From contig RPFO01000231.1 of the NCBI GenBank assembly GCA_009746045.1, forward strand, positions 913,888-977,887: DNA of 64,000 nt, in the 5' to 3' direction. Shown piece after piece: positions 1 through 9,392 of this stretch; the first letter of the stretch is position 1, and the number at the start of each line of letters is the position of its first letter. This stretch comes from Mesostigma viride. Its lineage: Eukaryota; Streptophyta; Mesostigmatophyceae; Mesostigmatales; Mesostigmataceae. The notes beneath the pieces were generated by a model. That model searched no databases. It worked only from the letters and a program-made list of their open reading frames with translations, and had not been told where the DNA came from. Position numbers and translations under genes: made by a program.

Positions 1-75
1 CGTATGCACAGTGCGTGCGGCAGCAGCGCCCGCTCAGTTATGTGGGTTGTGTGTGTCAGCTGGGACGTGTGTGTA

Positions 76-288
76 GTGTGGCAGCAGCAATGCGTGCGGC
101 AGCAGCAATGCGTGTGGCAGCGGCGATGCATGTGGCAGCGGCGATGCATGTGGCAGCGGCGATGCGTGTGGCAGCGGCGATGCGTGTGGCAGCGGCGATG
201 CGTGTGGCAGTGGCGATGCTTTCGGCAGCGGCGACGCGTGTGGCAGCGGCGACGCGTGTGGCAGCGGCGATGCGTGTGGCGGCAGCAA
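76..288. repeat. 18-bp minisatellite (GTGTGGCAGCGGCGATGC type)
   Basis: About eleven head-to-tail copies of an 18-bp unit, with early copies carrying GCAGCAGCAATG and later ones GCAGCGGCGATG. Because 18 is a multiple of 3, every frame stays open on both strands, so the long apparent proteins here are artefacts. The reverse complement of the unit core (TGCTGCTGCCACAC) recurs at 1330-1435. Confidence 0.9.
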
Positions 289-299
289 CCCGAATCTCT

Positions 300-316
300 G
301 TCTGTCTATCTCTCTT

Positions 317-363
<47 letters not shown>

Positions 364-460
364 CGCGCGCGCGCGCGCGCTCTCTCTCACTCTCTCGCTC
401 GCCTCCCCCCCCCCCCCCTCTCTCTCTCTATCTGTGTGTGTGTGTGTGTGTGTGTGATTG
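300..460. repeat. Compound microsatellite TC/CG/C/TG
   Basis: Runs of (TC)n, then (CG)n, then TC again, a C homopolymer near 403-418, more TC, and (TG)n to about 455. No coding signal. The alternating purine-pyrimidine CG and TG runs are sequences able to adopt Z-DNA. Confidence 0.95.
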
Positions 461-569
461 TGTGGCAGCAGCGCCTGCACATGTGTGTGTGTGTGTTGTG
501 CATGCGTGCATGTGAGCTGGCAGCGACTAGGTTGACACTGGACACGGGGAAGGCGCCGTGACCTCCCCA

Positions 570-1040
570 CTCACGGACATGATTGACATTATTCAAATCA
601 TTACGATGAATCATCAACTCAAATCCTAACACCTATATAAATCGAACTTGGTGACCATTGGTCCAATAATTAGGGGGAGTAACGCCGATAATTAGGGGGA
701 GTACCGCCGATAATTAGGTAGTGAATCGTGATGCAAAAATCAGCCCTTTGGCTGAGCTCCAGAGATCTCCAGAGATCTCTGGGCCAAAAAGTACAAATCC
801 CAGGTACACTACTCGCGAAGCGCCAGGCGCCAGGCGCCACGAGCCACGAGCAATTTCAGCCAGCGTCGGAAGGAGTGACATGCGGCGGGCCATTGCCGTA
901 GCCATGGGCAACTAGCCACGGGCCACGGGCAACTAGCCATGGGCAAGAAATTTCAGCAACGAAAGGATGGCAGGAATTTCAACGGGCCACTAGCCACGGG
1001 CCGGCGACGGGCCCCGGGCCCTGGGCGACACTATGGGCCA
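570..1040. other. No gene; short direct repeats
   Basis: No coding region recognised. It holds three partial copies of AATTAGGGGGAGTA(A/C)CGCCGAT near 668-718 and degenerate GCCACGGGCAACTAGCC words between 835 and 1030. A CAGCCGGACTTGGATAG doublet follows at 1064-1098. Probably intronic or upstream sequence of the split host gene. Confidence 0.5.
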
Positions 1041-1183
1041 TGGGGCACGAGAATTTAGATAGCAGCCGGACTTGGATAGGCAGCCGGACTTGGATAGAGT
1101 CCAAAATAATAGGGGCCTGGCCCCTATCGGGTCTCCTTGTGGAAATAAACACCCTGTGCTGCCACACTGAATTGCTCGCCACC

Positions 1184-1440
1184 CATGTTGTTCTCTCTCC
1201 CTCCAACCCCCACCCCCCCGCCCCCCCGCTCCCCACACAACACCACAACACACACACACACGCGCGCGCGCGCGCACACACACATACCCGCCCGCCCGCC
1301 CGCCCGCCCGCCCGCCCGCCCGCCCACCCACATTGCTGCTGCCACACGAAAACGCTCTGTTAAAGGTTGCTGCTGCCACACTAAAACGTATTCCCCCCCC
1401 ATACACACGCACACACATTATCTGCTGCTGCCACACACAA
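1184..1440. repeat. Microsatellite cluster CA/CG/CCCG and TGCTGCTGCCACAC
   Basis: (CA)n, (CG)n, (CA)n and a (CCCG)n run at about 1288-1325 are followed by three spaced copies of TGCTGCTGCCACAC. Those copies are the reverse complement of the repeat core at 76-288, so the two low-complexity blocks are inverted relatives flanking about 1 kb. Confidence 0.85.
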
Positions 1441-1485
1441 CCAACACACCTCTATGGGCGCTGTGTGCTGCCGCACGCGACGCAG

Positions 1486-1591
1486 GAGCCATCGGTGGAC
1501 CTGGCGCTGTCCCTGCTCGACGGTGTGCCCCTGAGGCTGGGCGCCCAGGGACCGATCATGTCGGTGCAGAAGGCCAAGTTTGAGCAGAAAG
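1486..1591 (+). CDS. HTATSF1: HTATSF1-like exon: C-terminal part of RRM1
   Basis: Acceptor GCGACGCAG precedes [13 protein letters not shown]...[11 protein letters not shown]. The best 3' end is 1591, followed by GCACGT, a GC-type donor, leaving one base that joins the next exon as Gly. A GT donor at 1601 is also phase-compatible and would add three residues. The GC donor gives the family spacing KG-x2-(Y/F)-V-x-K-Q. Confidence 0.8.
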
Positions 1592-4500
1592 GCACGTGCG
1601 GTGGTGCTGATGCTTATATAGGCCAATGAGGACAGAAAGCACGTGCAGGCGGTGCGCATGCTGATTTTGTATGTTATTGGATTGGATCGCCTGGCTCTAC
1701 CAAAGGGCCACGCTTACACGACTATGTTATTGTATTGGATCGCCTGGCTTTGTTGTGGTCCAAAGGGCCACGCTTACACGGCTATGTTATTGTATTGGAT
1801 CGCCTGGCTTTGTTGTGGTCCAAAGGGCCACGCTTGCACGACTATGTTATTGGATTGGATCGCCTGGCTTTGTTGTGGTCCAAAGGGCCACGCTTACACG
1901 ACTATGTTATTGTATTGGATCGCCTGGCTTTGTTGTGGTCCAAAGGGCCACGCTTACACGACTATGTTATTGTATTGGATCGCCTGGCTTTGTTGTGGTC
2001 CAAAGGGCCACGCTTACACGACTATGTTATTGTATTGGATCGCCTGGCTTTGTTGTGGTCCAAAGGGCCACGCTTACACGGCTATGTTATTGTATTGGAT
2101 CGCCTGGCTTTGTTGTGGTCCAAAGGGCCACGCTTACACGGCTATGTTATTGTATTGGATCGCCTGGCTTTGTTGTGGTCCAAAGGGCCACGCTTGCACG
2201 ACTATGTTATTGGATTGGATCGCCTGGCTCTACCAAAGGGCCACGCTTACACGACTATGTTATTGTATTGGATCGCCTGGCTTTGTTGTGGTCCAAAGGG
2301 CCACGCTTACACGACTATGTTATTGTATTGGATCGCCTGGCTTTGTTGTGGTCCAAAGGGCCACGCTTACACGACTATGTTATTGTATTGGATCGCCTGG
2401 CTTTGTTGTGGTCCAAAGGGCCACGCTTGCACGACTATGTTATTGTATTGGATCGCCTGGCTTTGTTGTGGTCCAAAGGGCCACGCTTACACGACTATGT
2501 TATTGTATTGGATCGTCTGGCTTTATTTAGGCCCTTAAGGCCAGATTGGATCAGAAAGGCATGTCGGGCGGTGCATGTAATGCTCATACAGTGCCCAACG
2601 TGGTTGGTTGCCTCTACTGGATGCCCTGGCGATTGTGGACCACCATGGTGGCTTGCCGTGCGAGGGAATAGGGAATCGATCAGCCCAGCTACCTTAGGGA
2701 ATAGGGAATCGATCAGCCCAGCTACCTTAGGGAATAGGGAATCGATCAGCCCAGCTACCTTAGGGAATAGGGAATCGATCAGCCCAGCTACCTTAGGGAA
2801 TAGGGAATCGATCAGCCCAGCTACCTTAGGGAATAGGGAATCTATCAGCCCAGCTACCTTTGTTGAGCTATCTTATTCTGGCACGTTGTGAATGCACTGT
2901 GTCGCCCGGCATTTGCTGTACCGTATTTGTAGCCAGTAGTGGCAGCATTTTCGTGAGCGTGTACGCTCTAGGGTATGCTCTCCGTTTCTTGCACACACAT
3001 GACAGCTTGGCAGGAAAGGGAAACAAAAGGGGAAGAAAAAGGGAGCGGGAAGGCCCCTTGCTGGCTTTCTCATCCTGGCATGCGTCCCTGGTTTTCTTGG
3101 CACTTGCTCTATCTCATTGCTGACTCTGGCATGCTCTGATGTGGTGCATGTTATACATAATCTTAAACTTCTATAATCTTCTGGCGCAGTACTATCATCT
3201 CGCTTTTGCTCACTCTGTTTCGCTCGTGTGCGGCGGCCTGCAACCATGCGTGTCGCTCGGGCACCCTTCGCTGTATCTGGACTGACCAGCGGTCACTGCA
3301 CTTGTGGGCGGTCACTGTATCCTATGATGGCAGGCACCGCGTACGTGCCCAAGCAAGCGGACAAGAACAAGAAGAAGAAAGCGGTGATGCAGCAGGAGAA
3401 GACGCTCGGTTGGGGTGAGTGGTCACACACCGACGGAACCATATTTCCTGCACTGCAAATGAGAGCAACACAAGCCAAGGAGCAAACCCGAGGCCTTGCA
3501 GCTGGGGAAAGGGTTGGCTTGGGATGAGCGGCCTCATTCCCTGTTGCGCTGAAGGCCTGGCGTGCGAGCATGTGCTGTCGCAGGCAGGCGGGATTGCGCA
3601 ACAGGAAAGGCACCGTCTGACGTTAAAGTGGTTGCCAGCCATTTCACATGATCCACTGCGCAGCCAGCGGAAGCCATGCGTAGGCAGGAAGGCATTCGCG
3701 CAACAGGGGAACGAACGTGGGTGGGGTGGGGTGGCCTTAAATTAAGGTCCTGATGATGCAAGGCAAATTGCCTTGGCAGGGGAAATGGTCATTGAGTAAT
3801 TGATGATCATGGACTGCGTCACGTGGGTACCAATAAAGGGACGTTTGACCCCAATACACGACGAGGAGGGTAGGAACGGCCGTGAGCGATATGACATCCA
3901 CGGCGGTGATCGGAATGACATGCATTGCACTGGGACCCGATTGCGTAACGTGCCATTGCAATATATGCCGGAAGGCAGTCGTGCACCTGGGCTATACGCT
4001 CGGACAAAGTGACCACCAACCACGATTTTTGCCCTTGTGTACGCTAGGCGCACCGGGCAGGGGCTTGCTGTGGCATGTGCATGCTATGCACAAGCACGTA
4101 CACTTTTAAAAACTCTAATGTCAAAGACCCCAGTCCTCGTCAAGCACAATCGTACTGCAGCAGGCACGTGCCTGCTGCGAACAAACCTGTGCGTGCTATG
4201 CACAAGCACGGGCGAGATGCCCGGAGCCTCTCTCCCCACTTCACGTTGTAAACTGGGGGTGGTCTCCCCGCTCTATTGTCGTAGCCCGTCCACTAACATC
4301 CTCTTCAGACACATACCAATCCTGCCGTTTGATACAAATATACTTTTTTAAAACATACCTCATAATTGGAAGTTTTACCTTTTGTGTTTCCTGGTTCTAC
4401 CTGGACTTGTCTCCCTGCCAGGTGGGTTCGATGACCGCGCCGAAAAGGTCCCTGGCACCGTCATCCTCAAGAACATGTTTTCGCCGGAGGAGCTCGACGT

Positions 4501-7500
4501 GAGTTGAGGCACGCAACCCATTGTATTTATTTTACGCTATATGTATTGTGTGGAGATATCCAGTAGTCTATAGATATCTGTATCTAAATCCTTGATGGTG
4601 TGGTCTCCTTGTAAGCGCTGGCCGTGCATTCATGCATGCGCATAGGTCATGCACAGGTCTAGTCTATGCAAGAGGGGCAGCGCCGGCGCCAAGTACTCCA
4701 GCATTTAGGTTTCTTTCCTTGGCACCGGCAGACTAGGCTGCGAGGCTCAACTTTGACAGATTAAGTTACCGACTGAAGCGGCGCGGCGCGGCGCGACGTT
4801 GAAAACAAGCGCCAAAACAGAACTTAATGCCACACATAGTGGGTGGCGCATATAGACCCAAAGACCAAAAACACAAACAAGTGACACGGCGTTGCGCCAA
4901 TGTCAACGGTCACAGAGACACGTCGAGCCAAATGTAAAGTGACCTTCGGCGTAACTCACGCCACATCTAAATCGAGAATATTCCGTCACACAAAGGGTGG
5001 GAGCTCATACCAGAATTAACTGCGGCCATGTTCCTAGGTGCTTCCGGCGGGCGCAATTAACAACGACGCAGCCCTAGTTAAATACCGTGAGCGTGTGCAA
5101 AATAAATAGGCCGAAAGCTAGCGAGTAGGGCACAAATTCTGATCCACACACATGACCAAGAGCTAGCTGGAGGGCAACAACTACAAACAGCAATAGATGT
5201 CAGAAATAGAGCGCATCGCTGCTCTAGTCACCAGTGAGGACTGGCACTGTGATGTGTGGCCTTTGATGGACGAAAGGCACTGCGGGGGTGCCTTGGCTCA
5301 CTGTGCTGACACCTGCCATGGAAGATTGGGGCGAAGGCCTGCCATCGACAACGCTGCGGGTGGCCACAAGAGTTATCGAAAGAGAGGGCCCGGCCTGGTG
5401 GCTGTTCATGGAACGGAATCAAAGCTTTTGTCTTTGGTCCTCGTTGACCGTGCGTGCGTGCGTGCGTCTCCGCGTCTCTGTCTTGGCCCCTTCATCGCCC
5501 CTTCATCATGGGCACAAACCGTGTGTATGCCCTCGGTGTAGGCATACTCGCAGAAGGACCCTTCGAAAGACCCACTTCAGGTTGTGACAGACGCAGCAGC
5601 TTCTGATGCATTGATGCCCAGTGATTGTCGCTACATGAAATAAAGACGTTGCCTGCGATACATGAAGGTATAGTCACCAGGTGTATGATGACTGGGTGTT
5701 TGCCCACCCGCTTCGATACGTCTTGTCATCATGCAAACTCCTGAACCCCCCCAGAAGGACCCGTCACTGCTCCCGGAGATCGAAGCGGATGTGGCGGCCG
5801 AGTGCGGCAAGCACGGGGAGATCCAGAGACTCAAGGTACGACAGTACCCTTGTGTTAACTTCGACTTAACGCACCTACTAATAGGTAGATAAAGACTAAA
5901 TTGGAGATACAGCGACTCAAGGTACGACAGTACCCTTGTGTTAACTTCGACTTAACGCACCTACTAATAGGTAGATAAAGACTAAATAGGATATACAGCG
6001 GCTCAAGGAACGATAATATAGCGGCACTTCAAGCGCCAATGAATTTATCGGTGATTCAGCGCAAATGTTTTTTATCGGTGCTTCAAGCGCCAGTGTTTTT
6101 ATCGGTGCTTCAAGCGCCAATGTTTTTATCGGTACTTCATGCGCCAATGTTTTTATCGGTACTTCATGCGCCAATGTTTTTATCGGTACTTCATGCGCCA
6201 ATGTTTTTATCTTTTTCCTGCGGTGCACCAGCTTGCTTATTGTGTTTCCGATGCAGCTGTGTGGGATCTCGTGAGTATCTTTTTTTTCGGATGTCGAAAT
6301 GGTTCAGAAGTTTTCCTGTGGGGGTCTTGTCCGGTAGCTGTGCCGGGTGCTGGAAAGGAACAGTAGCCGACTGTGTCTGAGGCAGGAGCGCATGACGCCA
6401 GTGTCGCCAGTGCCTCTTGTCCGGTAGGGGTCCTGCGTGCCTGTACTGTGGACTCGAGGCATGATTAAGGGGTCTACGGTACAGGTTCTGCGTGACCACG
6501 GGGCTGAAGGGTAGGGGTTCTATGGTACAGGTTATGGGGTCTGCAATGACCGCGGGAAGGCCCCCAGTTTGCCTAAATGAAGGCTTGCCCCCCTTTTAAG
6601 GAATATATATATATGTATGGAAAAATATGGGAAAATATCAAGGGAAGGTTGCGGTGATGCGGCCCCCTATGGCGCGCCCCCCTTTGATGCGCCCCCCTGT
6701 GATGCGTCCGATCTGTTTCTTTGGAGATCGTGCCGGGTGCCAGTAGTGAGGACATTCACATGATTTGCAGTCCTTGGGATCCATTCAAAAACACGATGAT
6801 CAACCAAAAACATTCTGTGATCGTTGTGAAGGCGTTGCAACGTTGCGAAAATGGTACAGTGAATGGATTGGTTTACAACAAGAATGGAAACAAACCCTTG
6901 GGGGTTGGCCTCGCCAAGCCATAGCATGGGACCCGCTGGTCACTATACTGGTCACTGTAACTGTTGGGTGGTTGTCTTGCGAAGCCCTCGTGCCGAGCCG
7001 GCGTCGGTAAACCCTTTTACAAATGCCGCAGTTGTATGGGTGGTGGAGTGGCCGGAAACGTTGGTCACGCCAAGGGGGGGGGGGAAACGGTGGGGAAAAC
7101 TCCTGGCCTGGACGCGTGTGGGGCGCAGTGGCCTCGCTCTGGAGGGCGCAGGGGCCTTGTGATAGGGTGACAATCCGCCTGGGAAGAAGCTGCCCTCGCG
7201 GTGTCTATCATATGCCCTCATATGTAACTATGCTAAAGTTAAAAACGGCAAGCGGTTCGTGCTTCTCCCATCACAGGTGTTCAAGGATAACGCGGAGGGT
7301 GTGATTTCCATCAAGTTCGCGGACAAGGCCTCGGTGAACAAATGCATCAGCGTCATGCACGGTCGTTGGTGAGTCGCCTTGTTAGCGAGCATGGCCTGAT
7401 GACCATCCAACCGCATTATCGAGAGTCTCAGAGTTGCACGGCTGCTGGTGAGTTGTAATTTCAGGGAGCATGGCCATTTATGCTTTCTCATCAACCAATT

Positions 7501-8757
7501 AGTGAACCCTAAGCGCGCAAGCCACCCGACAGTCACGTGACTGCGTCACGAGAGCACTACTTCTCAGTGAGTGGAAGTTGCGGGTCAGGCGGATGTGTGT
7601 TAAGGGTTATGTTACAGGGGGTGGCTTGCAATAAAGTCGGGGTATTCTCATACTGTGTTATCGAGGAGACATATTCATGATGATGAGCTTTGTCGCCGAG
7701 CACACATAGTGAGTACAGAATCGGTTTTCTCTGAATATAGTTTAATAAACGCATGCGGGAAAGATAGGGCCGCTATGTCTTGGCCTGCATGTGGAAGGCT
7801 GTCTGCGACATGGGCTGACTAATTCGATCTGTACAAAGGGTTTCATGTTCGCCTGAATTTTCCTTGGATGACCCGGTTGTCTATAAGGGTCGGTGGCTAT
7901 TAATTAGTGGTCCGAGAAAATTAATTGTAGTTTTTATACGACTTGCTTGCAAAGATTCGTATTTGGTTGCACCAGCTGAGATTAGCTGGGGACCTGTAGG
8001 GTCGGCTGGTTGCTTAACGAATCTTTGACTGATTTGGGTTCTTTAGTGAGTCGTCATGAATTATTTTATAGTGGATTCGGACCGGCCCAAGGGGTCGATG
8101 GGCGAGTTTTTATGTTTGTCAGTCTTGGGAACCTTGTACAACAACCTTGTACAACTACCTGTACGGTTAACGCACTATCCTGGGGGTGAGTGGCCACGTT
8201 GTTTGTAGTGGCGTTTTCAGCACTGTTCAGGCTGGCGCGTGACGCATGCCGGTGTTACTTAATTTAGGATGATGTCAGCTTGTGTGTCGGCGGACCATGC
8301 CTTAAGCAAGCTAGGCAGGCAATGATCCGCAATTGTATCTTTCCCCTCTCTCAACCCTGGAGGCTACTTGCTTCCGCGTGCGGATTGAGAAACCTTAAGG
8401 CCACTGTTAACTGCTGCATTTGTGGCAGGGCTCCAATTATTGTATTCAATCAAATGCTGGTCTTCTTGGGAGCTTAGTGATCTTAAGTATAATTGATTGA
8501 GTATTGTGACTAAATGGCTGCACTATTCCATGCTTGCTGGCCGTTACGTTGGCGCACTAGCTAAGCGCAGCATGAAGGCGCTGACCGCATCTGAATGGTT
8601 TCTTGTATTGTTGGCAACATCCACTTTCGTGCTCAGGTTTGGAGGCCGGAAAATCGCCGCGTTGGAGTATGATGGCGTCACAAATTATGCCGTTGAAACC
8701 GCGGAGCAGCAGGCCGCGAGGCTGGAGAAGTACTTGCGAGAGTTGGAGGGTCGGTAG
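1486..8757 (+). CDS. HTATSF1: HTATSF1/Cus2-like U2 snRNP-associated splicing factor (3' six exons)
   Basis: Six exons (1486-1591, 3334-3414, 4422-4498, 5755-5835, 7277-7368, 8637-8757) splice in phase to about 185 residues ending at TAG 8755-8757. They give the end of a first RRM ([13 protein letters not shown]...AKFEQKG), a lysine-rich linker ending LGWGG, and a U2AF-homology motif (UHM). The UHM has the acidic helix [17 protein letters not shown] and the signature R-x-F as GRWF. Tat-SF1/Cus2 proteins are nuclear factors that bind SF3B1 linear ligand motifs through the UHM and help U2 snRNP; that is family knowledge. The exon phases agree at all five junctions (the first with either donor choice), which is strong evidence. 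The RRM1 start and ATG lie left of the window. Introns are 1.0-1.7 kb and rich in minisatellites. Assignment is from recalled family similarity, not a search. Confidence 0.87.
1665..2531. repeat. 60-bp intronic minisatellite, 15 copies
   Basis: Fifteen tandem copies of a 60-bp unit containing GGATCGCCTGGCTTTGTTGT. Copies 1 and 10 lack 11 bp (GGCTCTACCAAAGG), and variant copies with TTGGATTGGAT recur, so there is higher-order structure. All frames stay open because 60 is divisible by 3, giving false proteins of up to 400 residues. It lies in the intron after the first visible exon. Confidence 0.95.
2664..2862. repeat. 33-bp intronic minisatellite, 6 copies
   Basis: Six tandem copies of a 33-bp unit with core GGGAATCGATCAGCCCAGCT; the last copy has TCTATC for TCGATC. 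Same intron as the 60-bp array. Confidence 0.95.
2863..3333 (+). other. Intron remainder, no gene seen
   Basis: Unique sequence between the minisatellites and the basic-linker exon. It has a purine-rich stretch at 3015-3055 and no recognised motif besides the acceptor at its end. Confidence 0.5.
3334..3414 (+). CDS. HTATSF1: HTATSF1-like exon: basic linker ending LGWG
   Basis: Acceptor ATGGCAG and donor GTGAGT (3415-3420) bound [18 protein letters not shown] and QQEKTLGW plus one base. The lysine run and LGWGG match the linker between RRM1 and the UHM in plant members of the family. It starts with two bases and ends with one, matching both neighbours. Confidence 0.85.
3415..4421 (+). other. 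Intron of HTATSF1-like gene
   Basis: Starts GTGAGT and ends CTGCCAG. A TGCTATGCACAAGCACG word occurs twice (about 4083 and 4196). Nothing coding was recognised. Confidence 0.7.
4422..4498 (+). CDS. HTATSF1: HTATSF1-like exon: first strand of the UHM
   Basis: Acceptor CTCCCTGCCAG and donor GTGAGT (4499-4504). It reads [19 protein letters not shown] then [14 protein letters not shown] is the RNP2-position strand of the UHM. It ends in phase 0, matching the next exon. Confidence 0.87.
4499..5754 (+). other. Intron of HTATSF1-like gene
   Basis: Starts GTGAGT and ends CCCCCCCAG. It contains a short GGCGC run near 4780 and otherwise unremarkable sequence. Open frames near 5197-5590 overlap each other and resemble nothing I know. 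Confidence 0.7.
5755..5835 (+). CDS. HTATSF1: HTATSF1-like exon: UHM acidic helix A
   Basis: Acceptor CCCCCCCAG and donor GTACGA. It encodes 27 codons, [19 protein letters not shown] onward, with the acidic helix that contacts the ligand in UHM domains. The exon end and its donor are tandemly duplicated downstream (5821-5992). Confidence 0.87.
5821..5992 (+). repeat. 86-bp tandem duplication containing a 5' splice site
   Basis: The segment from GACTCAAGGTACGACAG through the following intron sequence is repeated almost exactly at 5910 onward, with a degenerate third start (CTCAAGGAACGATAAT) at 6002. The first copy holds the real end of the UHM helix exon; the second is an intact decoy donor inside the intron. 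Confidence 0.85.
6027..6213. repeat. 27-bp intronic minisatellite, about 7 copies
   Basis: Tandem copies with core GCGCCAATGTTTTTATCGGT, in the intron between the UHM helix and beta-strand exons. The period is divisible by 3, so it makes false open frames on both strands. Confidence 0.9.
6214..7276 (+). other. Intron remainder, no gene seen
   Basis: Contains a TATATATA stretch at 6603-6613 and short GATGCGCCCCCCT-type repeats at 6656-6710, then ends in the acceptor CATCACAG. An open frame at 6721-6924 has no recognisable family. Confidence 0.6.
7277..7368 (+). CDS. HTATSF1: HTATSF1-like exon: UHM beta strands to GRW
   Basis: Acceptor CCCATCACAG and donor GTGAGT. It reads [17 protein letters not shown] then [14 protein letters not shown], the RNP1-position strand and second helix. 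The last codon (Trp of R-W-F) is split two plus one across the intron. Confidence 0.88.
7369..8636 (+). other. Last intron; possible old LINE-A tail remnant
   Basis: Starts GTGAGT and ends GTGCTCAG. At 7530-7575 the sequence AGTCACGTGACTGCGTCACG followed by CTCAGTG resembles, imperfectly, the reverse complement of the LINE-A 3' end. Otherwise nothing is recognised. Confidence 0.55.
8637..8757 (+). CDS. HTATSF1: HTATSF1-like terminal exon: FGGR to stop
   Basis: Acceptor GTGCTCAG. It starts with the single base finishing Trp, then [20 protein letters not shown] and a charged C-terminal helix ending LRELEGR and TAG. FGGR(K/R)I follows the R-W-F motif in the family. The protein ends about 20 residues after the fold, shorter than animal Tat-SF1, which has a long acidic tail. 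Confidence 0.88.
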
Positions 8758-8809
8758 TGCCTGCACTGGTGGTGCAGCAGTTTAGCTGGTGAAAAAATGG
8801 CTCCGAGTT

Positions 8810-9097
8810 AGGAGTGGGAGTGGGAGTGGGAGTGGCAGTGGCAGTGGGAGTGGGAGTGGGAGTGGGCGTGGGAGTGGGAGTGGCAGTGGGAGTGGGAGTG
8901 GGAGTGGGAGTGGGAGTGGGAGTGGGAGTGGGAGTGGGAGTGGGAGTGGGAGTGGGAGTGGGAGTGGGAGTGGGAGTGGGAGTGGGAGTGGGAGTGGGAG
9001 TGGGAGTGGGAGTGGGAGTGGGAGTGGGAGTGGGAGTGGGAGTGGGAATGGGAGTTGGAGTGGGAATGGGAGTTGGAGTTGGAGTTGGAGTTGGAAA
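8810..9097. repeat. Hexamer array (GGGAGT)n, about 48 units
   Basis: Almost pure GGGAGT repeats with occasional GGCAGT, GGGCGT and GGGAAT variants, starting 53 bp after the stop codon of the splicing-factor gene and therefore possibly in its 3' UTR. Regularly spaced GGG runs on this strand are G-quadruplex-capable. Frames in it (Gly-Ser, Val-Gly, His-Ser) are artefacts. Confidence 0.95.
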
Positions 9098-9392
9098 GGG
9101 GCATGCGGCTCAGATTAAATATGAGGTATACCTCCAGCGATATATCTGGGATTGGAATGGTACAGCCATTGGGAGTACTGTACGACGGTTATGTACGAAG
9201 TTCCCGGTCAGGGAAGCGGATTTTACATCTCACCTTACATGGACAAGGGCGCGGGTACGCGACGCGATGTCGTAAAATGGCTCACAAAAAAGGAACCGAG
9301 GCGACTATTTGGCGCCGCGTCGGTCGTGACGTTGTTTGCACCGTTGGATCCGCATCTACGGCGTTTGTGGACCTTGTTTCGAAACCCGGTCG
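9098..9392. other. Flank between hexamer array and LINE-A debris
   Basis: About 300 bp of apparently unique sequence. Overlapping open frames at 9055-9405 and 9152-9397 extend out of the hexamer array and match nothing I recognise. Confidence 0.5.

Noticed and set aside
2664-2862. CRISPR-like array
   Set aside because: Direct repeats are contiguous without unique spacers, and the sequence is eukaryotic.
1671-2891. Open frame of about 406 codons on + (and parallel frames)
   Set aside because: Made entirely by 60-bp and 33-bp tandem repeats whose lengths are multiples of 3; it lies in an intron.
8789-9275. Gly-Ser, Val-Gly and His-Ser repeat proteins
   Set aside because: Translation of the GGGAGT hexamer array in different frames.
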